Source: Lachnospiraceae bacterium (GTDB lineage Bacteria; Bacillota; Clostridia; Lachnospirales; Lachnospiraceae). From it: a stretch of DNA of 49,323 nt. The notes beneath the pieces are model-generated. The model saw nothing but the letters and a program-made list of their open reading frames with translations, did not search any database and had not been told where the DNA came from. The position numbers and the translations under genes were made by a program. Where the stretch lies: contig JAFXFO010000025.1 of NCBI GenBank assembly GCA_017520425.1, positions 1-49,323 of the forward strand. The letters run 5' to 3'. Positions within the stretch are counted from its first letter, which is position 1; each line of letters begins with the position of its first letter. Positions 9,012 through 15,761 of this stretch are shown one piece after another.

Positions 9012-9104
9012 AATTGCCTCCTCTTTGTCTAACATATACGGGTACCAACTTTACCCAATTTCCTTATTTATCATATCTTAGATAAACTCATTTTTCAAGA
9101 ATAA

Positions 9105-9136
9105 ACAGAGGATTTAAGAAAAACTTAATCCTCTGT
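9105..9136 (-). terminator. Terminator between tig and clpP
   Basis: ACAGAGGATTTAAG pairs with CTTAATCCTCTGT with one bulged base, loop AAAAA, and a TTTATTCTT tail on the minus strand. It separates the trigger factor transcript from clpPX. Confidence 0.7.
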
Positions 9137-9175
9137 TCGTACATTCCTTTATTTATCGACATTTATCGACAAACA

Positions 9176-10498
9176 CTACTCAGCGTCTGCCTCTGCCTTC
9201 TTTGCTTTTGCCTTTGCTTCCTTCGCATTTTCAACAACAAATTCAACTGCCTTGTTGATTGCCAAGTCTTCCATTACAGACTTCTTACCGCCTTCGCCGA
9301 GTAATTCCTTCACCTTGTCAGCTTCCATCATGTAGCTTGTTGCCATTCTGGTTACTTCTGCTTCGAATTCTTCTTCGGTTACGGTAATACCTTCAGCAGC
9401 TACTACTGCTTCCAATACCAGACGAGACTTGATTCTCTTCTCTGCCTGAGGCTTAATCTGCTCTAACAGCATCTGAGGAGTGGTACTGGTGAACTGCATG
9501 TACTGCTCCATTGAGACACCCTGAGACTGCATTCTCTGTGCGAATTCTTCTACCATCTGTCTCTGAGTGGTTTCTACCATAGCTTCCGGAATATCCATCT
9601 TAGCATCAGCAACTACTGCTGCCACTACTTCTTCTTCCTTAGCGCTCTTTGCAGCTGCGGTCTTTCTGTCTACAATCTTTGCCTTTACGCTTTCCTTGTA
9701 TTCTGCAAAAGTATCGTACTCAGATACTTCACTTGCGAAATCATCATCCAATTCAGGAAGTTCTTTTTCCTTGATTTCCTTAACAGTACACTTAAATACT
9801 GCCGCCTTGCCTGCAAGGTCTTCTGCCTGATAATCTTCAGGGAAGGTTACGTTTACGTCGGTCTCAACACCGATTTCAGCGCCTACAAGTGCTGCTTCAA
9901 ATCCGGGGATGAATGCACCGGAACCGATGGTCAGAGGATAATCCTCGCCCTTGCCGCCTTCAAATGCAACGCCGTCAACAAAACCTTCGAAATCGATAAC
10001 GGTCATATCGCCGTCCTTAACAGCTCTGTCAGTAACAGGGATAATTCTTGCTGCATTATCTCTTTCTCTTGCGATATCAGCTTCGATTTCTTCCTCGGTT
10101 ACATCGATATCCATCTTGTCAATCTTTACGCCCTTGTACTTACCTAAGGTAACTTCAGGCTTTAATGCTACTTCTGCAGTGTAGATAAAGGTCTTGCCTG
10201 ACTCTAACTGGATTACGTCAATCTTAGGAGAAGATACGATATCTTCGGTACACTCGTCCAAAGCCTTCTCATAGCTTTCAGAGATCAAGTCATTTGCAGC
10301 ATCCTCAAGGAATACACCCTTACCGTACATCTGCTCAATCATCTTACGAGGTGCTTTGCCCTTACGGAAACCGGGAATGCTGATTTTGTTCTTGCTCTTC
10401 TGATATGCGTTTTCAATCGCCTTTTCTAATTCTTCAGCTGCCACTTCAATAGTAAGCTTGGCCATATTGCCGTCTAATTTTTCTACCTGTAAACTCAT
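9176..10498 (-). CDS. tig: Trigger factor (ribosome-bound chaperone, peptidyl-prolyl isomerase)
   Basis: A 440-residue trigger factor of normal length. It binds the ribosome exit tunnel through the N-terminal GFRKGKAPRKMIEQMYG signature (about 44-60), followed by the FKBP-type isomerase domain (about 160-245, with VIDFEGFVDG) and the helical C-terminal chaperone domain. The tail is unusually rich in Ala, Lys and Glu (last 20 residues). Start at 10498 is the family start, with AGGAGG ten bases upstream; the extra 27 residues of the open frame are not part of the family. It heads the tig-clpP-clpX cluster. Confidence 0.97.
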   Translation of the reverse strand: MSLQVEKLDGNMAKLTIEVAAEELEKAIENAYQKSKNKISIPGFRKGKAPRKMIEQMYGKGVFLEDAANDLISESYEKALDECTEDIVSSPKIDVIQLESGKTFIYTAEVALKPEVTLGKYKGVKIDKMDIDVTEEEIEADIARERDNAARIIPVTDRAVKDGDMTVIDFEGFVDGVAFEGGKGEDYPLTIGSGAFIPGFEAALVGAEIGVETDVNVTFPEDYQAEDLAGKAAVFKCTVKEIKEKELPELDDDFASEVSEYDTFAEYKESVKAKIVDRKTAAAKSAKEEEVVAAVVADAKMDIPEAMVETTQRQMVEEFAQRMQSQGVSMEQYMQFTSTTPQMLLEQIKPQAEKRIKSRLVLEAVVAAEGITVTEEEFEAEVTRMATSYMMEADKVKELLGEGGKKSVMEDLAINKAVEFVVENAKEAKAKAKKAEADAE

Positions 10499-10585
10499 TG
10501 TTACATTTCCTCCTTTATTGCCCCTGTGTAGGCTGCATATATAAAAATACGTCCAAATTCTGAACATAGTCACAGTCATTTTACG

Positions 10586-10614
10586 ATTATAGCATATATG
10601 TTTAAAATCTGCAA
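10586..10614 (-). promoter_or_regulatory. Sigma-A promoter of tig (extended -10)
   Basis: On the minus strand TTGCAG (10609-10614), 17 bases, then TATAAT (10586-10591) preceded by TGC, giving an extended -10. Transcription would start about 95 bases before the tig start codon. Confidence 0.6.
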
Positions 10615-10671
10615 ATGTTTTTATAGCTTTTTTCCTTGATTTTCCTTATGTTTTCAAGAAAAAACTTAAAT

Positions 10672-11976
10672 TTATGCATGGCTCCCAATGTGACTGGCCA
10701 TAATCACCACTTTGCCCCTACCATTTTCCTCAATATAGTGGGCCACGCGTATACGATTTTCCTCATCCAATCCATTATAGGGCTCGTCCAAAAGCAGGAT
10801 ATCTGCTCCTGATGCAAAAGCTCTGGCCAAAGCCACACGCCGCTTCATACCGCCGCTCAGCTCTTTGCATGGTTTATATATATCTGCCTCATCCAAAAGT
10901 TGTAACAGATGCTCCTTGGCGGTACTTCTGCTGATTGCCACCAGCTCCACATTCTTTAAGGCGGAGTATTCTTCGCACAAACGATCCTCCTGGAACAGCA
11001 TGCCCACCTTTTGGATTCCCGTTTCCACGGTTCCGGTATCCGCCCCGATCAATCCTGCAATCACCCGAAGCAATGTGGTCTTGCCGCTTCCGGAGGGGGA
11101 GTCCAGCACATACAAATTGTCCGGTTCATAGGTAACAGTAACATCCTGCAATACCGCCTGCTCCCCGTAGCTTACCGATACCCCTTGCAAGTTTAAAGGT
11201 TTCGTCTCCACTTTGGGCTCATATGCCACGCTTTTACATCCCGGCTCCCAGGCTGTAAAGGTTGCCCACAGCTTTAAGCAAAGCTTTTCAAACAACTGAC
11301 TGAGCAGGATAATCACCAAGGTCCAGGCAAATACCTTATCCGTCTCCAAATAAATCTTGGACATGTATAACTGTTCCCCGATAGCCTTCGCCGGCAAACC
11401 TATGACCTCTGCCGCCACTCCTGCCTTCCAGCTCATACCTACGGAAAGTTTAATGGCACTGTCCCAGAAGGGACGTAGCGCCGGTCTGTAAATATAGAAA
11501 AACTGATTCCTTGCAGGCATGGCAAATACCTTGGCCATCTCCAATAGTTTCTGATCCGTACTGCGGATTCCTTCCAGTGTGTTCAGATAAAAATTAGGTA
11601 GCGCCATAAAAAAGCTGATGGCTACCGCCAGATTGCCTGAGCCCCACCAAATCAGGAAAATCACCACCACGGAAGCCACCGGCACTGCCTTCATCAGGGT
11701 AATCACCGGTGCCAGGATTTCCTCCAGCCATGACCTTCCCGCACTAACGGACGCCAGCAGGATACCCAAAAGCATACCCGCCAGATACCCTGTGGCAATA
11801 CGCAGTATGGTACCTATACAGGCATCCCAAAAGAAGCCGGTAGTTACCAGTTTTCCCAAGGCCTGTAGTGTTTCTATGGGTCCTGCCAGCAATATTTTAT
11901 TTTGAATGATTCTGCTAACAAACGCCCAAACAAGGAGCCAGCAGAAAATAATAATTGCTTTTCTGAGTTGTTTCAT
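10672..11976 (-). CDS. ABC importer: permease and ATPase fused in one polypeptide
   Basis: A 434-residue fusion. Residues 1-240 are a SsuC/TauC-type permease with six helices and the EAA loop (EMAKVFAMPARNQFFY, 146-161). Residues 262-434 are a compact SsuB-type ATPase: Walker A SPSGSGKT at 293-300 (first Gly replaced by Ser), Q-loop Gln329, signature LSGGM at 373-377, Walker B ILLLDEP ending at 399, H-loop His429. These subunits are usually separate genes. Together with the lipoprotein at 12401 it would import a small molecule of the nitrate/sulfonate/thiamine-precursor class; the substrate is not readable. It starts two bases after the small gene upstream, so it is in the same operon. Confidence 0.9.
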   Translation of the reverse strand: MKQLRKAIIIFCWLLVWAFVSRIIQNKILLAGPIETLQALGKLVTTGFFWDACIGTILRIATGYLAGMLLGILLASVSAGRSWLEEILAPVITLMKAVPVASVVVIFLIWWGSGNLAVAISFFMALPNFYLNTLEGIRSTDQKLLEMAKVFAMPARNQFFYIYRPALRPFWDSAIKLSVGMSWKAGVAAEVIGLPAKAIGEQLYMSKIYLETDKVFAWTLVIILLSQLFEKLCLKLWATFTAWEPGCKSVAYEPKVETKPLNLQGVSVSYGEQAVLQDVTVTYEPDNLYVLDSPSGSGKTTLLRVIAGLIGADTGTVETGIQKVGMLFQEDRLCEEYSALKNVELVAISRSTAKEHLLQLLDEADIYKPCKELSGGMKRRVALARAFASGADILLLDEPYNGLDEENRIRVAHYIEENGRGKVVIMASHIGSHA

Positions 11977-11978
11977 AC

Positions 11979-12341
11979 TTACTCTACCGCTTTCCCATAG
12001 CTTCTTTCTATTCTTTGCTTCATTATCTTCTTTCTGTCAGCCTCGCTGACTTCTGACACTTCCGATACATGATACTCGGAATATCTTCTTCTGATAGAAG
12101 CATTCATGGCCCTTAACCGGAACACAAAGGATTCCAAGGCTTCCTCTTCGTTATCATATACAAAGTCAGAATTGGTAACCATACATGCTCTTTCATCTGT
12201 CGCATAAACAATCCATTTTCCATCTTTTTTCAGAATTACGATTTCATCCGAAGATATTCCTTTGCCATCAAAGAAATGATAATTTGTTAATTTCTCATCT
12301 TCTATGATTTTTAAAGCCATTTCTCTTGTCATATTCGCCAC
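11979..12341 (-). CDS. Small acidic protein, Imm59-like, inside an ABC operon
   Basis: A 120-residue soluble protein with no signal peptide. The centre (ILKKDGKWIVYATDERA, then a FVYDNEEEALESFVFRLR stretch) resembles the compact alpha/beta fold of Imm59-type immunity proteins and their relatives; this is my recollection of the family and not verified. The C-terminal 30 residues are charged, with a short Ser-Glu-Val repeat. It lies 59 bases after the substrate-binding gene and two bases before the permease-ATPase gene, so it is translated with the transporter. No toxin is adjacent, so an immunity role is unproven; it may be a housekeeping relative. Confidence 0.55.
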   Translation of the reverse strand: MANMTREMALKIIEDEKLTNYHFFDGKGISSDEIVILKKDGKWIVYATDERACMVTNSDFVYDNEEEALESFVFRLRAMNASIRRRYSEYHVSEVSEVSEADRKKIMKQRIERSYGKAVE

Positions 12342-12400
12342 CCTTCAAGCACCTTTCTACGCCTATCCATCAGGCATTCAATACCGAAGATTAATATCCT

Positions 12401-13387
12401 CTACTTCACATAATAAAATCCATCCTCCGGCAGCTTTCCGCCTACCGCAGTAGGATTCTGTTCAAAAAGCACCTGCAGATAACCGCTTAAGTACTGCTTC
12501 ATTTCTTCTCCTGCTATAAAGGCGATATTACACTTAGGGATAGCCTTTTCCGCAATAGGAGCCTTTGCGATGATGCCTGCATTTACCACCAGCTCTGCAC
12601 CCTTTTTTACGTCCTTGTTAATAGCTTCTGCGCTTTCCTTATGCTCCTGCAGGAAATTCTTCACAGCAGTGGGATACTTTTCTAGGAACTCATTGCGCAC
12701 TACAGTAACACCGGTCACCATGCGGCTACCTTCCTCACCCTGCAGCTTAGTCCACTCTTCATTCATATCCAATACCACCTGCAACTTGTCATTCTGCATA
12801 CACGCCACGGTTACAAAAGGCTGGGGCAATAAACCGATAGCCTCAGGCTGTTCCGCTAAAAGCGCTGCCACTTCGGTAGCTTCTGACTTGTATTCCAGCT
12901 TCACATCCTCCAGCACATTGTTGGCACTTAAAATATAGTTTAACACATAATCCGGCGTAGTTCCCTTGCCGGTAAGATAGATGGTTTTCCCCTTCAAATC
13001 CTCTACGGACTGAATGCCCGTATCCCCGGAAACCATGTACAAAACACCCAATGTATTAATATCGATGACACTGACCTGTCCTTCGGTCTTCTGATACAAG
13101 ATGGCTGCCACATTAGCCGGTACCAAAGCAATATCCATTTCTCCCTTTATCATCAGGGGCAACAGTTCGTCCGCCGCCGTCACCATCCGGAACTCATAAT
13201 CCTCCATTGCCTGTCCGTTTGCGTCCTTTTCCTGCAAAAACATAAGTCCCATAGAAGTGGGTCCTTTCATACCGCCCACTCGAATGGTGGTACTTTCTTC
13301 TTTCTTCCCACAACCTACAATACACAAACATACCAGTGCAAACATTAAACCTGTAATTAATATTTTTTTCATTTTTCTTTTCATCAT
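12401..13387 (-). CDS. ABC substrate-binding lipoprotein, TauA/NMT1-like
   Basis: A 328-residue lipoprotein. It has a lipobox CIVGC near residue 26 followed by charged linker residues, then a two-lobe periplasmic-binding fold. Residues TTIRVGGMKGPTSMGLMFL are typical of this group, and DLKGKTIYLTGKGTTPDYVL matches the second-lobe entry of the TauA/SsuA/THI5 type. It would capture the ligand outside the membrane for the fused permease-ATPase two genes downstream. The start has GGAAGG five bases upstream and a near-perfect promoter further up. Ligand unknown. Confidence 0.88.
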   Translation of the reverse strand: MMKRKMKKILITGLMFALVCLCIVGCGKKEESTTIRVGGMKGPTSMGLMFLQEKDANGQAMEDYEFRMVTAADELLPLMIKGEMDIALVPANVAAILYQKTEGQVSVIDINTLGVLYMVSGDTGIQSVEDLKGKTIYLTGKGTTPDYVLNYILSANNVLEDVKLEYKSEATEVAALLAEQPEAIGLLPQPFVTVACMQNDKLQVVLDMNEEWTKLQGEEGSRMVTGVTVVRNEFLEKYPTAVKNFLQEHKESAEAINKDVKKGAELVVNAGIIAKAPIAEKAIPKCNIAFIAGEEMKQYLSGYLQVLFEQNPTAVGGKLPEDGFYYVK

Positions 13388-13435
13388 TCTGTCCTTCCTA
13401 AAATGTCAGTTTTTTAATATATTTTTTCATGGCTT

Positions 13436-13464
13436 ATTATAATGAATCCTTTTTCTACTGTCAA
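13436..13464 (-). promoter_or_regulatory. Consensus sigma-A promoter of the ABC operon
   Basis: On the minus strand TTGACA (13459-13464), exactly 17 bases, then TATAAT (13436-13441). Both boxes are perfect. The leader is about 42 bases to the lipoprotein start. In it, a 10-codon open frame (start at about 13430) is visible but lacks a ribosome site. Confidence 0.88.
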
Positions 13465-13562
13465 ATGCGTTTCATGTAAAACGTCCTATTTGCTTCGTTC
13501 AATACATGCAATTAGCAATATAGTGTCCTACAAGCAAGGCCTTGAATTTGAAAAACTTTCCA

Positions 13563-13591
13563 ACATAATTCTTTTTGCTTTGCTCATACTA
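13563..13591 (+). promoter_or_regulatory. Candidate sigma-G promoter of the spore protein gene
   Basis: ACATA (13563-13567), 17 bases, CATACTA (13585-13591). CATACTA is the classic sigma-G -10 and ACATA differs from the -35 consensus GCATA by one base. This fits forespore expression of a SASP gene and predicts a leader of about 105 bases. Confidence 0.6.
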
Positions 13592-13594
13592 AAA

Positions 13595-13669
13595 CCAAGA
13601 TAAGTGATGACAACAAACACTTAGTCGGGCAAGTTTCCGGGATAAGTGTGGCACATACACTTATCTTGG
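13595..13669 (+). other. Leader with alternative TAAGTG/CACTTA hairpins
   Basis: CCAAGATAAGTG (13595-13606) is the exact reverse complement of CACTTATCTTGG (13658-13669). Within this pair, TAAGTG (13601-13606) can also pair with CACTTA (13618-13623), and ATAAGTGT (13642-13649) with ACACTTAT (13657-13664). The arms are shared, so the large stem and the two small hairpins exclude one another. It lies between the predicted transcription start and the spore protein ribosome site. Confidence 0.6.
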
Positions 13670-13703
13670 AAAATAAACAGTAGAAATATAGGAGGAAACA
13701 ACT

Positions 13704-13901
13704 ATGAACAAGAATTCTAACAGAATGGAAGTTCCTGAAGCTAAAGCAGCTATGGATCGTTTCAAAACAGAAGTAGCATCTGAACTTGGTGTAAACCTTA
13801 AGGAAGGTTATAACGGTGACTTAACCTCTCGTGAAGCTGGTTCTATCGGTGGCGAAATGGTTCGTAGAATGATCAAGAAGCAGGAAGAGCAGATGAAGTA
13901 A
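13704..13901 (+). CDS. Alpha/beta-type small acid-soluble spore protein
   Basis: A 65-residue SASP that coats and protects spore DNA and is degraded at germination. Both family signatures are intact: the germination-protease region KTEVASELGV (about 21-30) and GDLTSREAGSIGGEMVRRMI (about 39-58). AGGAGG lies eight bases upstream. It is a single-gene unit ending in a strong terminator and indicates that the host forms endospores. The C-terminal tail is Lys/Glu/Gln-rich. Confidence 0.96.
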   Translation: MNKNSNRMEVPEAKAAMDRFKTEVASELGVNLKEGYNGDLTSREAGSIGGEMVRRMIKKQEEQMK

Positions 13902-13931
13902 GCTGATTCTCAGCCCTTTTTATGCAAAGAA

Positions 13932-13966
13932 AAGCCGTCCCGAATATCGGGGCGGCTTATTTGCTT
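13932..13966 (+). terminator. Rho-independent terminator of the spore protein gene
   Basis: AAGCCGTCCCG (13932-13942) pairs with CGGGGCGGCTT (13948-13958, one G-U), loop AATAT, followed by TATTTGCTTTTT. It would also weakly end the convergent SEC-C transcript. Confidence 0.85.
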
Positions 13967-13977
13967 TTTATGTGTAA

Positions 13978-14481
13978 TTAGTTCTTACCACAGCACTTCT
14001 TGTACTTCTTGCCCGATCCGCAAGGGCAGGGATCATTAGGATATACCTTAGCATCCTTTACGATGGTGGTAGATGTCTTCTGCTGCTTGTAGAGTACCTT
14101 TCTGGTAGCTTCATCAAAGATACCATCCCACTCTTCCAGGTTGTACAACCAGTCTGCTTCTGCAGCAACCATGTTCTTATATAATGAAGTCTTGTCAAAT
14201 ACCAGATTTACTTCTGTATCCTCTTCCATCTCTTCGATAGGATTTGCCTTAATCAAGCTGTCATTGATTCCATCCAGGAAACCGGTCATAGTCATGATAG
14301 ATACATTGTACTTCTCTGCCAATTCCTTTACGGTACCCTTTACTTCCTCATCGGGATTTGCCAATAACTGCTGATAAATCTCTTTTTCCTTCATGAAGTA
14401 AGCACCCCAGAACTGCTGCAGTTTGTCACTTCCCAGCTTCTCGTTGTATGCTACTTCTTTCCACTGTGCCAATAAAGCCAT
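13978..14481 (-). CDS. SEC-C zinc-motif protein of unknown role
   Basis: A 167-residue soluble protein. Residues 1-145 are mostly helical and acidic, with an [22 protein letters not shown] stretch that looks like a small helix-turn-helix-type fold. The last 16 residues form a canonical SEC-C motif ([13 protein letters not shown]), the zinc-binding element that in SecA binds SecB. Such stand-alone proteins are common in Clostridia and uncharacterised. It has its own promoter, is convergent with the spore protein gene, and ends 11 bases after that gene's terminator. Confidence 0.85.
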   Translation of the reverse strand: MALLAQWKEVAYNEKLGSDKLQQFWGAYFMKEKEIYQQLLANPDEEVKGTVKELAEKYNVSIMTMTGFLDGINDSLIKANPIEEMEEDTEVNLVFDKTSLYKNMVAAEADWLYNLEEWDGIFDEATRKVLYKQQKTSTTIVKDAKVYPNDPCPCGSGKKYKKCCGKN

Positions 14482-14563
14482 CTCTTAATACCATACCTTT
14501 CTATCTTCTGTTTCATAGCGAAACTTCTTTCCTTAGAGAACATAGATTTCTCTACTAACTGCT

Positions 14564-14592
14564 AGTATATAACAAAATCCTCGCAAACACAA
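14564..14592 (-). promoter_or_regulatory. Candidate promoter of the SEC-C protein gene
   Basis: On the minus strand TTGTGT (14587-14592), 17 bases, TATACT (14564-14569). It lies in the 338-base gap 14482-14819, which otherwise holds a hairpin with a T run and the promoter of the next plus-strand gene but no coding frame. Confidence 0.55.
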
Positions 14593-14710
14593 TAAAAACG
14601 TGAAAAAAGATGAATATTTCTTTGAATACCGGTCCATAATAGTACTATCATTGGAACCCTCCTTTGATGATACACCTGATAAAAATAATACTTAAATCCT
14701 CCCCTTAATA

Positions 14711-14749
14711 AAATCCCGGGCTTCGCTTTCGTGCAGGTTCGGGATTTTT
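14711..14749 (+). terminator. Orphan terminator-like hairpin
   Basis: AAATCCCG (14711-14718) pairs with CGGGATTT (14740-14747) around a 21-base loop and is followed by further T residues on the plus strand. No plus-strand gene precedes it, so it may be an attenuator remnant or protect the next gene from read-through. Confidence 0.45.
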
Positions 14750-14751
14750 GC

Positions 14752-14780
14752 TTGCGTTCTTAACCGGGTAATGGTATGCT
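14752..14780 (+). promoter_or_regulatory. Candidate promoter of the small membrane protein gene
   Basis: TTGCGT (14752-14757), 17 bases, TATGCT (14775-14780). The start codon follows 40 bases later, after an AAAGGAA ribosome site. Confidence 0.5.
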
Positions 14781-14819
14781 AAACTCAATAAAACATTCGA
14801 CAAAAAGAAAGGAACCTTT

Positions 14820-15095
14820 ATGAAAGACAATTCCAATCCCAAAAAGAAAGTCACCTCCAAGCAGGTGGTCGCACTGGCCGGTGTTATTCTGCTGGTTGCA
14901 ATATATATCATCACCTTAGTGGTAGCCATTGTGAATCCCGGCGAATCGGGCAACTATTTCCAGATTTGTCTGGTATGCACCTTTGCAGTACCGATTTTGA
15001 TTTGGATTTACGTATGGATGTACGGCAAGTTAACCAACAAGCATACCTTTGCGGACCCGGATTACTTAAAAACCGAAGAAACAACTGAAGAATAG
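14820..15095 (+). CDS. Small two-helix membrane protein
   Basis: A 91-residue protein: basic N-terminus (KKKVTSKQ), a first membrane helix at about 17-38, a short loop, a second helix at about 47-67, and an acidic C-terminal tail with repeated Glu and Thr. The charge distribution suggests both ends in the cytoplasm. I do not recognise a family beyond generic small Clostridial membrane proteins. It has its own promoter, an AAAGGAA ribosome site and a terminator, so it appears to be a genuine single-gene unit. The plus-strand position among minus-strand genes is notable. Confidence 0.75.
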   Translation: MKDNSNPKKKVTSKQVVALAGVILLVAIYIITLVVAIVNPGESGNYFQICLVCTFAVPILIWIYVWMYGKLTNKHTFADPDYLKTEETTEE

Positions 15096-15103
15096 ACAAA
15101 ATC

Positions 15104-15134
15104 ATCCCTCCCACAAATATCTTGCGGGAGGGAT
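15104..15134. terminator. Two-way terminator between convergent genes
   Basis: ATCCCTCCC (15104-15112) pairs exactly with GGGAGGGAT (15126-15134). It lies 8 bases after the small membrane protein gene and 13 bases after the HAD gene's stop on the other strand. The minus-strand tail contains TTTT; the plus-strand tail is TATCATTTTC. Confidence 0.75.
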
Positions 15135-15147
15135 TATCATTTTCAAA

Positions 15148-15756
15148 CTATTTGGTTTTAACACCCAGTTTCTGCAGTTCTTCCACAGCCTGTGCTCTGT
15201 TTTTGAAAAGAATGCCCTCTATGCTGACTGCTCTTGCACCCATAACATTCTTCTCTGTGTCGTCCAGAAAAACACATTCCTCTGCCCTCAGACCATATCT
15301 ATCCAACAGCAACTCATAAATCTGCTTATCCGGTTTGGTCACTTTGTCCTTATAGGACAGGATACCGCCATCCGTCAGCTCCAGAAAGCTCATCAGCTCC
15401 TTACAGTCCTCATCAGCCTTTTGAAAAAAGTTGGACAAATAATAGACTCCGTAACCGTCTTCCTTCAGTTGCTTAATCCAGCCTTCCGTATAATCATATA
15501 AGCCTAAGATTCCGTGCAAATTCACAAATACTTTTCGGATAATATCTTCCAGCTGCGGGTCGTTTCGGATGAATCGCTCCAGCACTTCTTCATAGCTTAG
15601 AACACCACGATCCAGCTCATTCCAATCCGGACTTTGGGCAGTAGCCTTGCTCAGGCGTTCCACTGTATTTTCATCATAGCCGAAGCTCTCAAAAAAAGGC
15701 CGGTATGCAAAGGGCATCAATACATTGCCGATATCAAAAATAATATTTTTTATCAT
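15148..15756 (-). CDS. HAD-superfamily (subfamily IA) phosphatase
   Basis: A 202-residue HAD hydrolase similar in layout to sugar-phosphate phosphatases such as YihX. The nucleophile is Asp8 in IIFDIGNVL; the second position of the motif has Gly-Asn, normal for the GNV subgroup. A helical cap follows (about 15-85), then YLSN (motif II, about 106-109), the Lys in KVTKPD (motif III) and FLDDTEKNV (motif IV). It starts five bases after the PurF-like gene ends, so the two are one operon. The substrate is probably a small phosphomonoester; coupling to nucleotide metabolism is inference from the neighbour. Confidence 0.88.
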   Translation of the reverse strand: MIKNIIFDIGNVLMPFAYRPFFESFGYDENTVERLSKATAQSPDWNELDRGVLSYEEVLERFIRNDPQLEDIIRKVFVNLHGILGLYDYTEGWIKQLKEDGYGVYYLSNFFQKADEDCKELMSFLELTDGGILSYKDKVTKPDKQIYELLLDRYGLRAEECVFLDDTEKNVMGARAVSIEGILFKNRAQAVEELQKLGVKTK

Positions 15757-15761
15757 AAGAA

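Noticed and set aside
10672-11976. Two separate ABC genes joined by a sequencing error
   Set aside because: The linker (about residues 241-261) is continuous, without a stop or internal ribosome site, and both domains are complete, so a genuine fusion is favoured.
13388-13430. 10-codon leader peptide before the ABC operon
   Set aside because: The start at about 13430 has no ribosome site and no codon bias pointing to attenuation.
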